Assembly: GCA_942491145.1 (NCBI GenBank)
Contig: CALOBC010000001.1
Coordinates: forward strand, 372,001-436,000
Source of the DNA: CAXQUZ01 sp942491145
Lineage (GTDB): Bacteria; Myxococcota_A; UBA796; UBA2385
Direction: 5' to 3'
Length of the DNA: 64,000 nucleotides
The translations under genes and the position numbers were made by a program. Position 1 is the first letter of the stretch; each line of letters opens with the position of its first letter. Shown piece by piece: positions 34,280 to 43,174 of this stretch. The notes under the pieces are model-generated. The model did not search any database. It worked only from the letters and a program-made list of their open reading frames with translations, and was not told the origin of the DNA.

Positions 34280-37200
34280 TCAGGCCACGTCCGTGGCACG
34301 CTCGAGGTTGTCGCCCGCGAGCATCACGCAGTTCCGTCCCGCGTCTTTGGCGGCGTACAGCGCCATGTCGGCCCGTTGGACCAGTGCCGACCAGTCGGCG
34401 TCTTCGTCGCGCCGATACGAGGCACAACCCACCGATACACTGATGGTCCGGTGCTCGTTGTCGCCCATCTCGACGGTCGAACCACACACCGCCATCCGCA
34501 GGCGCTCCCCGAGGGCCCGCAGCCCCTCGGCGTCGGCCGTGCGGGTGAGCACCACCATCTCTTCGCCGCCGTAGCGGAACACCAGGTCCCCGGAGCGCAC
34601 ACCCTCTCGCATGCGCTGGGCCGTCTCGATGAGGACGCGGTCACCCACCGCATGACCCCAGGTGTCGTTCACCCTCTTGAAGTGGTCGATGTCGCAGACA
34701 ATGACGCCGTAGCCGATGTCCTCGGTGCTGCTCTGGCACTCGGTGTGCACGCCGCCGAGCACGTCCATGAGGTGGCGGCGGTTGAACAGTCCGGTGAGCG
34801 GATCGGTGACGACCGCCTTGCGCAAGCGGGCGTTGAGCGCCTGGAGCTGCTTGTTCTTCTCGGCGAGCTCGAGCGCGGCCCGCTCCCGCTCCGCCAAGCG
34901 TGCAGCCACCCGGGCCTGCTTCACACTGGCCTCGAAGTACCGCACCTTCACCACGGCCACGGCCGCCATGGCCGCCAGTCCCCGCATCAGCTCGGCGCTC
35001 TCCCAGAGGTGGCGCTGGCTCGCGGTCCGGCTGTCCACATAGATGGCGCCGATGATCGTGTCTTGGTGCCGCATGGGCACACAGAGCACCGATCGCAGCT
35101 CCAGCGCCACGATGCTGCGCTGATCCCTGAGATCACTGCGCTCATCGAGATCGGCCGCGATCACTTCCCGATCGTCCTCGATGCACTGGCGCACCACCGA
35201 CATGCTCGGCTCGCCCTGGACCAGCCCGGTGCTGGCCGAGGCGACCACCTCGGTGGGCTCGCCCATCAGCACAAACGCCCGATCACACTCCAGCAGCGTC
35301 ATGCTCGCTTCTGCGATCCGGTCCAGAACGCTGCGCAGGTCGGCCTGTTCGTTGATCGCCACCGCCAAGGTGACGAGCTGGGACACCCGGGCGTCCCGCT
35401 TGGGATCCCGCCACCGAGCACCGATCCGAGTGCCAAGCTGATCGGCCCGAAGGGACAGCGGGACGATCCCGGCTTCCCGAGCGAACAACCGCACACGATC
35501 CACCTGTCCTGCAGCCTCTTCAGCGCGATCGGCGTCCAGCAGCGCTTCCGCCACCCACAGCCGCACAACCGCAAGATCCGCCGCAGCACCTGCGGCCTGG
35601 AGCGGCTCCGTGGCCTCCTGAATCCAGCCGTCAAGCTTCACGGCCACGCCGCCGGCGCGGGCGTAGTTCACCGCCAGCAAGGCCGAGGCCAAGCAAGACT
35701 CCAGCATCATGCCCAGCGTGGATGCGGCATCACGAACGGCCTCGACCTCGGCGAGGTGGGCCAGTCCCGAGCGCCGCTGCAAGGTCGCGATCTCGACCGC
35801 CCGAAGCCGGGCCTCAACCATCTCGCGATCCAGGTTCATCGACTCGGCGATCGCCATCGCCCGGACGACCAGGCGGTCTGCGCTGGCGAGCTCGCCCATG
35901 ACAATGTCCAGCTCAGCAAGATTGAGCGCGGCGTTGCACTCCAGATCCCGCAAGCCCAGACGGGCCGCGAGGGCTTGGGCCGACTCACCGGCGCCCCGTG
36001 CGCGCTCCCAGCGACCCAGCTCTTTGTAGCCAAGGCAGAGGTTGACCAACGCGCGGGCCTGCTCGTGCGCTGCATCGAGCCGCCGGAACAGCACCAGCGC
36101 TTGCTCCCAGGCGGTCACTGCGAGCGGACGATTGCCGGAGTTGTGGCGGACGGCACCGAGGTTGTTCAGCAGCCGGGCCCGATCGAGCATCGGCAGGCCG
36201 GAGTCACCGGAGGCAGCGGAGCACAGGGCAGCGTCGGCGTCCTTGAAGCGACCGGCGAACCAGAGCAGCCGCCCGAGGGCCGCACTCATGACGGCTCGGG
36301 CCCCCATGCCCACGCCCACCTTCGCCGGAACGGTCTCCAGCAGCACAATGGCGTCATCCAGGCGACCGAGGTGGTGCATCGACTGAGCGGCCACCAGCCG
36401 GGCCCGCAGCCAGATCTCCAGCTCACCGCTCTCCTGGGGAGGGGCGTCCGCGCACAGCGGCTGGGCCAGCTCCAGCGCCCGCTCGTGTTCCCCGAGAATA
36501 TCGCTGGTCACGGCATCCACAAGGTCGAGGGACGCCGGCGAGGGTCGGCCGTCCAGCGCCACCCGGGACCGCTCCACCCAGGCGCGAGCGCCTTCTGCGT
36601 CCCCGTCATTGGTCGCGGCAATCTGAGCCAGCTGAACCAGCAGCTCCACGTCGTGGCCCGTCGCCCGCTCCGCCCACCGCTCATCACCAAACGCCCGGGC
36701 ATCGGCCGTCCGACCCGCAGCCACGAGCGCACGCACCCGGCTGACCGCAAAGTGGGAGGTCGGAGCCATCGCCCAGATCTCGTCGGCCAGGCGCGCGGCC
36801 TCGACCGGATTGCGGGTCCGAAGCAGATCGATCGCGCTTCCCCCCCGCAGCATGACTGTGGCCCGGTCACCGACCGCGACCGCAAGCTCCACGATGGTCG
36901 CCAGTGGCGGGACCTCCAGCGTCTTCATGTGCTGCAGCAGGCGCCAGCGCAGGGCGTCGGCATGCAGCGCCCGCTCCAGCACCGTGGTCCGCACCGAGGC
37001 CGAACACGCCAGCCCGGCGGGGGTCCGGTAGGCCAGCCCGGCATCCACCAGAGCACCCACCACGCCGCGCAGCTGGGCCACACCCACCGGATGCTCCAGC
37101 ACTTGTCCCACGAGGGCCACCGCGAGCGCGCGGCTGTGCACAGCCAGGACCTCCAGCACCTGTCCGGCGAGGCTGTCCACTGTCGGCAGCCGCCACTGGC

Positions 37201-38671
37201 TCTCCCACGCCACCGTCGACGGCGCCCGGGCTGCGTCGAAGGCCCACGTGCGGTTGAGGCGGATGAGCGCCTCGGCATCGACCGCCGCACCCACTGCACG
37301 CCCGACCGCCCCAGGGTGTCCCCCAGACACGGTCGAGACCCACGCCAGGAGGCCGGGGATCTCGGCGTCATCGCCCAGAAGGTCCGCCAACAAGCCCTGG
37401 AGCTGGTCGCGATCAAAGGGTCCGAGCACGCAGTGTGCGGCGCTCCCATCCAGCTCGTCGAGGCGCTCTTCGGCCGCGATGCAGACGTCCGCACCCTCGG
37501 CGCACAGAATCCGAACCACCCGAGAGGTCATCGGATCCTGCTGCTCGAAGGAGTCCACCAACACCGGCCGGTCGGCGTCCACGATGATGCTGGCGATGCG
37601 GTGGGCCCGCGTCGCGTCATCCGGGGCGACGGGAAGCTCCACCTGGAGGGCTTCCAAGACAATCGAGATGCCGGCCCAGGCATGGTCTCCCGCATCCGCC
37701 GGCACCCGCAGGCACGACCGCCCCCGGGCGGCAAGCTCCACGGCAACCCGGTCCAGCTCCCGGGTGCGCCCGCTTCCGGACGGTCCGATCAGCCCGATCC
37801 GCCCCCCCCGCTCCAACCAGCGGTCCAGTCCCCGCGCCAGCGCCGGCCGCTGCACATAGGCCACCTGCGCCCGACGCTCGATGAGCGGTCCGGTCACGGC
37901 CGAGAGGGGCACCCCTTGGGCGGCAAAGCGGTCCGCCGCATCCGCCGCCAGCGGGCGCTGATCAGGGTCCACAGCGAGGAGCTGTTGCACCAGCTTGCGC
38001 AGCCAATCCGGGCCAGCGCTCACCGCCGGTACATCGCAACAACGCCTTGCCAGACCCTCTTCAGGAGAGAGCGATCCAAAGGGAAGGCCGCCGTGCAGGC
38101 AAGCCCAGAGCACCAGGCCGGCCGAGTACACATCGGCCACCTCACTTGCCCCGCCACCGCTGAGCTGTTCCGGGGCGGCCCACGCAGCCGTCCCCCCCAT
38201 GCCGCCGGCCAATCCAAAGTCGATCAGATGCACAGGCACCACATCCGATGCGGAGTACAGGAGGTTCTCGGGCTTGATGTCGCCGTGGCAGACCCCCGCT
38301 TGGTGCACCGATGCCAAGGCATCCAACAGGGTCGCACCCATCCTCGCCACTGCGTCCGGGTCCATCGCCCCCTGGCTCACCCGACAATCCAGCGGCCGCC
38401 CAGGGGCCAGATCCATCGCCACAAAGTTCAACTCGCACGACCACTCACCATGGTCCAACAAGCGCGGAACGGCCGGGTGGCACATCCGGCTCAGCGCCTT
38501 GATCTCCGTGCCAACCGGCGCAGCTACCAATTTTAGGGCGACGGTGCGGCCCCCATCGCCAGAGGCGATCCAGGTCTCCCCAAACGCACCCGCACCAAGC
38601 CGCTCCACGAGGGTCCAGCGCCCTCGCTTCTGGCCGGCCTGGGCCGTGTTGTGGGGATGTTCTGGTGTCAT
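34280..38671 (-). CDS. Ser/Thr kinase-ATPase-TPR-GAF-GGDEF fusion (diguanylate cyclase)
   Basis: 1463 aa from the ATG at 38671, with GGAG six bases upstream. Domains in order: a protein kinase (about 10-250; Gly loop LGAGAFGE, VALKL, HGDIKPENLL in place of HRD, DFGLAG, APEQ); a P-loop ATPase-like region with GPSGSGRT, where Lys is Arg; a long TPR-like helical part (about 560-1010); a GAF domain (about 1120-1250; SVLCVPMRHQDTIIGAIYVDS); and a GGDEF domain (about 1295-1463) with GGEEM at 1368 and an RxxD inhibitory site (RSGD) five residues before it. It may couple phosphorylation to c-di-GMP synthesis. The kinase-ATPase-TPR-GAF part resembles known STPK-AAA-GAF signalling proteins. Confidence 0.9.
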   Translation of the reverse strand: MTPEHPHNTAQAGQKRGRWTLVERLGAGAFGETWIASGDGGRTVALKLVAAPVGTEIKALSRMCHPAVPRLLDHGEWSCELNFVAMDLAPGRPLDCRVSQGAMDPDAVARMGATLLDALASVHQAGVCHGDIKPENLLYSASDVVPVHLIDFGLAGGMGGTAAWAAPEQLSGGGASEVADVYSAGLVLWACLHGGLPFGSLSPEEGLARRCCDVPAVSAGPDWLRKLVQQLLAVDPDQRPLAADAADRFAAQGVPLSAVTGPLIERRAQVAYVQRPALARGLDRWLERGGRIGLIGPSGSGRTRELDRVAVELAARGRSCLRVPADAGDHAWAGISIVLEALQVELPVAPDDATRAHRIASIIVDADRPVLVDSFEQQDPMTSRVVRILCAEGADVCIAAEERLDELDGSAAHCVLGPFDRDQLQGLLADLLGDDAEIPGLLAWVSTVSGGHPGAVGRAVGAAVDAEALIRLNRTWAFDAARAPSTVAWESQWRLPTVDSLAGQVLEVLAVHSRALAVALVGQVLEHPVGVAQLRGVVGALVDAGLAYRTPAGLACSASVRTTVLERALHADALRWRLLQHMKTLEVPPLATIVELAVAVGDRATVMLRGGSAIDLLRTRNPVEAARLADEIWAMAPTSHFAVSRVRALVAAGRTADARAFGDERWAERATGHDVELLVQLAQIAATNDGDAEGARAWVERSRVALDGRPSPASLDLVDAVTSDILGEHERALELAQPLCADAPPQESGELEIWLRARLVAAQSMHHLGRLDDAIVLLETVPAKVGVGMGARAVMSAALGRLLWFAGRFKDADAALCSAASGDSGLPMLDRARLLNNLGAVRHNSGNRPLAVTAWEQALVLFRRLDAAHEQARALVNLCLGYKELGRWERARGAGESAQALAARLGLRDLECNAALNLAELDIVMGELASADRLVVRAMAIAESMNLDREMVEARLRAVEIATLQRRSGLAHLAEVEAVRDAASTLGMMLESCLASALLAVNYARAGGVAVKLDGWIQEATEPLQAAGAAADLAVVRLWVAEALLDADRAEEAAGQVDRVRLFAREAGIVPLSLRADQLGTRIGARWRDPKRDARVSQLVTLAVAINEQADLRSVLDRIAEASMTLLECDRAFVLMGEPTEVVASASTGLVQGEPSMSVVRQCIEDDREVIAADLDERSDLRDQRSIVALELRSVLCVPMRHQDTIIGAIYVDSRTASQRHLWESAELMRGLAAMAAVAVVKVRYFEASVKQARVAARLAERERAALELAEKNKQLQALNARLRKAVVTDPLTGLFNRRHLMDVLGGVHTECQSSTEDIGYGVIVCDIDHFKRVNDTWGHAVGDRVLIETAQRMREGVRSGDLVFRYGGEEMVVLTRTADAEGLRALGERLRMAVCGSTVEMGDNEHRTISVSVGCASYRRDEDADWSALVQRADMALYAAKDAGRNCVMLAGDNLERATDVA

Positions 38672-38711
38672 TCGAGACTCCAACGACGTCAACTACACAG
38701 ATGGGAACGGA

Positions 38712-39239
38712 TCAGAGCCGCCGCTTCGCAAGGTCGGCGATCAAGCCCGCCGCTGCCCGACCGGCCGGCGCACCCATCGGCGATGACCCGGCACCCCGGC
38801 GGTCCAGCTCGACGAGGTACATGGCCATCGGCACATACGCGGACTCATAGAGAACTCCACGTATAAACGACAAGCCCACGCGCTGGTCTTCTTCGAGGTC
38901 GGGGCTCACCCGCACGACCACCCCCTGGAGCAGCACCGGTCCACCAGAGAGGTGGAGCTCGACTTCCAACAGGTCGCCCATCCTCACGATCACCCCGCAC
39001 TTCTGGACGACGACCCCGATCCCCCCCAGGCTGACGTCGACCAAGCGGCGACAGCGGAGCCGAGCGCCGTCCGCACTCGTGAGCACCACCCGGCACCCAG
39101 CGCGCGCGTCCAGGTTGAAGCGACGCCAAGCACGGCGGCCAGTGCCTTCCAAGCTGTTGCAGGCTTCTGCGATCGCTGACAGGCTTCGATGGGCCGATCG
39201 GTCCCCATCCTCAGGTGGCACTCGATTCACTGTCGACAC
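38712..39239 (-). CDS. PilZ-domain protein (probable c-di-GMP receptor)
   Basis: 175 aa from the GTG at 39239, with GGAGG four bases upstream. The PilZ fold is seen at about 38-140, with an RxxxR-type start (RRAWRRFNL), the DxSxxG motif (DVSLGGIG) and a GLSFIRG end strand. Both c-di-GMP-binding motifs look intact. It is 40 bp upstream of the kinase-GGDEF gene on the same strand, so the two may be one module. Confidence 0.85.
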   Translation of the reverse strand: MSTVNRVPPEDGDRSAHRSLSAIAEACNSLEGTGRRAWRRFNLDARAGCRVVLTSADGARLRCRRLVDVSLGGIGVVVQKCGVIVRMGDLLEVELHLSGGPVLLQGVVVRVSPDLEEDQRVGLSFIRGVLYESAYVPMAMYLVELDRRGAGSSPMGAPAGRAAAGLIADLAKRRL

Positions 39240-39466
39240 GGGACCTCCGACTGCTCGGGCGTTGTCGCAACACCAGCGCTGCGTCCCCCCTCGGGCCCCC
39301 TCTCATCGGCCCACAGCCGGCGGCCTGAAGCGCCCTCGTCGGCCCCCGCGCTGTGCGCCAGGCGCCGCGCCCATGGACACCGGGCATCCTCGCGGTAGGA
39401 TCGAGACCTGGACGGTTCCCGCCGACCTCGTGGGGATTCCCGACGCACGCCACCTCGGAGGCCACT

Positions 39467-40507
39467 GTGCTCGCTGCACTCCTCGTTGTTCCCACGCTGA
39501 TGTTGGCCCCAGCCCACGCGGACGACGCCCGCTGGCCGGCCGGCGAGACCCACCGCTGGTACCTGGAACACACCCAAGAATTGCCCCAGCTGCTGTGGGC
39601 ACTGGGCCCCGAAAATGCCGACGTTCGGCTGCAAGCCGTGCAGATCCGTGCGGTGGTCTCCTGTGCGGCAGACCCCAGTGAGCTTCGGTCTCGTGCCGAT
39701 CAACACATCGTGTGCGACTTCGAGAAGGTCGCCGTGGCCGGCCGGGGCGTGGAGGGAGAGGCCCGCCAGCTCGACATCGTGCTCAACGCCCTCGCGGCGC
39801 GCGCCCAGTCCATGCAGTGGGACTTCGAGCTGGATCGGGATGGCCGCATCCACAACCCCGACATCGTCGGACTCGACACCCAGAACCACCGCGACAACCG
39901 GTTCAAGCAGCTGCTGCGCCTGCTCATGGCCTCGGCGATGGCCGGCTTGGAGGTGGGGCCACCGCCGGGGCGGGATCGACCGTTGCCCACTTCCCCCGAC
40001 TCGGTCTGGACCCAACGCAGCCCGCGGATTGTGCTGTTCCCCACCCCCACGGGCACGTCGGGCAGCTTCCAGCTCCGGCGCCACACCGTGGATGCCGACG
40101 ATCAACTGGTTCACACCTCAAGCTGGGGGGTCGGCACGATCGCACCCGGCGCCACCCAGCTCACCCTGGCGACCTACGCGGGCGACGACGCGTGGCTGGA
40201 CAAAGAGACGGGTCGGCTGGTGCACCGGGGATGGTGGGTGGTGGCAAAGCCCACGCCTTCGTCCATGGTCACGCGCACAGCGGACGTCGCGGGGGCCGCG
40301 GGCACCTCGCTGAGCGGCCCCTACGGCATCGCAAGCTGGCGCCAGGGAGGCTACTTGGCGCGCCTCGACCAAGTGGACATCGAACCCGACGTCGGCACCA
40401 GCGGACTCACCGGCTGGCGGGAGGGCCCGTCCACCGAGATGCTGGACAAGGCGGACTCCGGTCACTGGCGCGAGCAGTTTCCCCGCCCCGAAGACGCCCG
40501 CTGGTAG
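39467..40507 (+). CDS. Hypothetical exported protein
   Basis: 346 aa from the GTG at 39467, with CGGAG seven bases upstream; this gives a signal peptide ending at APAHA. The mature protein is mixed alpha/beta with WDFELDRDGRI and a Thr/Ser-rich second half; no transmembrane helix and no known family was recognised. Probably periplasmic. Confidence 0.65.
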   Translation: MLAALLVVPTLMLAPAHADDARWPAGETHRWYLEHTQELPQLLWALGPENADVRLQAVQIRAVVSCAADPSELRSRADQHIVCDFEKVAVAGRGVEGEARQLDIVLNALAARAQSMQWDFELDRDGRIHNPDIVGLDTQNHRDNRFKQLLRLLMASAMAGLEVGPPPGRDRPLPTSPDSVWTQRSPRIVLFPTPTGTSGSFQLRRHTVDADDQLVHTSSWGVGTIAPGATQLTLATYAGDDAWLDKETGRLVHRGWWVVAKPTPSSMVTRTADVAGAAGTSLSGPYGIASWRQGGYLARLDQVDIEPDVGTSGLTGWREGPSTEMLDKADSGHWREQFPRPEDARW

Positions 40508-40546
40508 CTGCTCTGCCCGCGGTGCCGCCCCCGCACCGAGGCCCGC

Positions 40547-41158
40547 ATGACCCCCAACAGCGCGCCCCAGAGCCTCGCCTTCTTCGACGTGGACGGCACG
40601 CTCACGACGTCCGACACCATGTTTGTGTACACGCGCATGGCGGCCGGCCTGCCCCGGCTGGTGCTGGCCCTGCTGCTCACGTCACCCTGGCTGGTGGCCA
40701 TGAAGCTGGGCCTCGCGGATCGCGGCGCGACCAAGTCCCGCCTGCTGCGCCATGCACTCGCCGGTCGCACCCGCGGGGAGCTGGAGTCCGCAGCACGGCG
40801 CTTTGCCCGCGAGACCCTGCCCACGATCCTGCGCCCCCGGGGACGAGACGCGATCGTCAGCCACCAGAACAATGGTCACCGCGTCGTCTTGGTGTCGGCC
40901 TCGGTCGATCTGTGGCTGGCTCCGTGGGCGGAGCTCATGGGCGTTGAGCTCATCTGCACCCAGGCGGCGTGGGTCGGCGACCGCTTTGTGGGCCTGGCCA
41001 GCCCGAACTGCCGGGGCCCCGAGAAGCCACGGCGGATCGAACAGGCAGTGGGCACCCTGGCCGAGGACGCAGTGACGATCGCCTATGGCGACTCCAGCGG
41101 AGACACCGAGATGCTCGCGTGGGCCACCGAGGGACACTTTCGGCCGTTCCACGACTGA
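40547..41158 (+). CDS. HAD-IB family phosphatase
   Basis: 203 aa, GAGG before the ATG. HAD motif I FFDVDGTLT (about 12-20), motif II with SAS, and motif III GDSSGDTEML are present, as in the subfamily IB hydrolases related to phosphoserine phosphatase. A hydrophobic helix (LVLALLLTSPWLVAM) lies in the cap region, as in members that act on lipid-linked or membrane substrates. Substrate unknown. Confidence 0.87.
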   Translation: MTPNSAPQSLAFFDVDGTLTTSDTMFVYTRMAAGLPRLVLALLLTSPWLVAMKLGLADRGATKSRLLRHALAGRTRGELESAARRFARETLPTILRPRGRDAIVSHQNNGHRVVLVSASVDLWLAPWAELMGVELICTQAAWVGDRFVGLASPNCRGPEKPRRIEQAVGTLAEDAVTIAYGDSSGDTEMLAWATEGHFRPFHD

Positions 41159-41230
41159 GCGGAGCGCCGCCCCGGGGCATGGGGGACCGCTGGCCGCCCC
41201 CGATGCAGGGCCTCTCCTGAAGCGCGGGGG

Positions 41231-42856
41231 CTACGGCGTCCCAGGGCCGTCGTCCACCGCCACCCAGCGCCCCCCGCTCCACCGCTCCCGCGCCCCGGCT
41301 GCAGACATTCGCCACGAGTCCAGTGTGTCGTGCCACGTGGCATTCCCGTCGGTCCCTCGCGTGCTCGCGGAGCTGCGCACTCCGGCCGCGGGCGACAACC
41401 TCGGCAGCGCCCGACCTGCCGGCGGGCAGCTTCCTGGGGGCAGGACCAGATCGCAGACGGTCGCCCCCACATCCACAAGGCTGACCGGAGCGCCGATCTC
41501 CACACCCGCCGGCACATGGCCGGGCCAGCGGAGCACCAGGGGCACATGGCTCGCTGGGGGAGACGTGGTGCCATCGGGGACAAACCAGCGGCCCTCGGCG
41601 CCCATCGGCATGCCGGCGGTCCCGGCAACGACCAGCAGGGGTGCGGGCTCCATCGAGTCCAGCTCCGCCATCAAGTGCCCCAGCGCTTCATCGACCACCG
41701 CCAGCTCGCCGATCCAGGCGGCCCGATACCAGTCGGGATCGGTGATGCCTGCGTGATCCGGGGGGACCTGATCCGGCGGTGGTCCCAAGTGGCCCGGGGC
41801 ATATCGATCGCCCTCGTACCACGCCTCATCCCAGGGCGGTGGGGGCAAGAACGGTGCGCGAGGTGCGGAGATGTGAACCCACAGCAATGACGGCCCATCG
41901 GTCGTTCTCAGCCAGCGCAAGCCCTGAGCCATGGCCGATGCACCGGCGCGGGGGGCGGCCAACTCCGGCGGGAACCAGTGGCGCAGTGCAGCGCCCAGCA
42001 AGGTGGACTCCAGGCCCGGCACCGGCCATCCCGGCACCCTCACCTCATCGAAGCTCCGCACCAGCACGGGATCTGCGGCGATGTCCTGAGTTGCGGGGAG
42101 CGCGAGTGTGGTCCAGCCCCCGTGTCGCAGCGCCCGCGCCAGGGAGATGCCTTCAGCGTCCTCCGCCCAGGGCACCCGTCCCTCCAGCACCGCCCGGTGG
42201 CCTCCTCGCCAGCTCGCGTCTGGCGTGAAGGCGCGGGTGTAGCGGGTGCCCTGAGCCATCAGGCGGCGGAGGTTGGGCATCGGATCGGGCTGGAGTCCCG
42301 CGGGCGGGGCTGCAGGCAGGCCATCCACGGTCACCACAATGACGTCAGGCGAACCATCTTCGGCAGGATTGACCGATACCGGATCCGCTCGCTCCACCCG
42401 GCCAGGAGATGACCGAATCGCCAGCAGGGCGATCAGCCCCAAGCTCAGAAGCATGCGTCGGCGGCTGTCGTCCGCACCCATGGTTCGGCCCAGCCAACCC
42501 ACCCCGACGGCCAGCACCAAGCCAAGGCCCACGCCCACCAGGCCACCGAGCCGAAGGACAGCGAGATCTGCGGCCAGCAGCCCCGCAGCACCGCCCACAA
42601 ACCCGGTCCAGGGCGACCGGTCGGCACCGAGCAGCCGCATGGCCACCGCACCGACCGCCGCAAAGCCCAAGCCCCCAACCGTCCCCGCGCAGAGGAACAG
42701 CAGAAAGCGGATGCGGTCGACATCCGCGCCCAACAGACGCTGGGCGGCCGTGGCATCGGTCAACCCAAACAGCAGCCCGACCGCCAGCCAGCCCCACACC
42801 ATGCCCGCCGGCGCAGCCGGGGATGGAGGAGGGGGGCGAGATCTGCGAGCGGCCAA
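41231..42856 (-). CDS. Sulfatase-fold membrane protein with degenerate active site
   Basis: 541 aa, start uncertain (TTG at 42856; ATG at 42802 possible). Residues about 18-150 hold five hydrophobic segments. The soluble part follows sulfatase order: DVIVVTVDGLP, PNLRRLMAQGTRYTRAFT, HVPLVLRWPGHVPAG and SLVDVGATVCDLV. The catalytic C/S-x-P-S-R is not found (the site reads DASWRGGHRAVLEG), the early Asp-Asp metal pair is reduced, and the usual S-D-H-G is VAGTAG. Probably an inactive relative, perhaps binding a substrate or partner. Confidence 0.7.
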   Translation of the reverse strand: MAARRSRPPPPSPAAPAGMVWGWLAVGLLFGLTDATAAQRLLGADVDRIRFLLFLCAGTVGGLGFAAVGAVAMRLLGADRSPWTGFVGGAAGLLAADLAVLRLGGLVGVGLGLVLAVGVGWLGRTMGADDSRRRMLLSLGLIALLAIRSSPGRVERADPVSVNPAEDGSPDVIVVTVDGLPAAPPAGLQPDPMPNLRRLMAQGTRYTRAFTPDASWRGGHRAVLEGRVPWAEDAEGISLARALRHGGWTTLALPATQDIAADPVLVRSFDEVRVPGWPVPGLESTLLGAALRHWFPPELAAPRAGASAMAQGLRWLRTTDGPSLLWVHISAPRAPFLPPPPWDEAWYEGDRYAPGHLGPPPDQVPPDHAGITDPDWYRAAWIGELAVVDEALGHLMAELDSMEPAPLLVVAGTAGMPMGAEGRWFVPDGTTSPPASHVPLVLRWPGHVPAGVEIGAPVSLVDVGATVCDLVLPPGSCPPAGRALPRLSPAAGVRSSASTRGTDGNATWHDTLDSWRMSAAGARERWSGGRWVAVDDGPGTP

Positions 42857-43174
42857 CGGTGCACCAAGGGGAGCGCAGGGACGGGTCAGCTAACCGGGAG
42901 CACCTGGGCACCGCGGTCCCTGGGCACACGGACAAGGCGCCGAACGGCGGGCGCTGCGAAGGCAATCGGTGTGTCGTCCGGCTGCTCCGCCCCCCGTGCT
43001 ACGGTTCGCCGGTTGACGACCCCGGGGATCTGACCGGCGCGGCCCGTGTTCCCTCTGCACATGGCCGCCTCCGACCCGATGCCGACGGCAGCTCTCTCCA
43101 CACCGGGGGGAATGTGCGCCTCCCCATCGGTTCTGCAAGTCCGGTCCTGGTCCCCGTTTTCTGCAGGTTTTCCG
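42857..43174. other. Intergenic region between divergent genes (318 bp)
   Basis: Lies between the leftward sulfatase-like gene and the rightward barrel-protein gene and should hold promoters for both. A TTGACG at 43012 has no matching -10. No RNA gene or repeat was recognised. Confidence 0.5.

Noticed and set aside
33809..38536. A 1575-codon open frame on the plus strand opposite the kinase-GGDEF gene
   Set aside because: Its composition (His, Arg, Gly, Pro, Gln) is the usual shadow of a high-GC gene, with no domain or start signal. The minus-strand gene explains the region fully.
43012..43045. TTGACG as a -35 box for the barrel-protein gene
   Set aside because: No acceptable -10 at the right distance.
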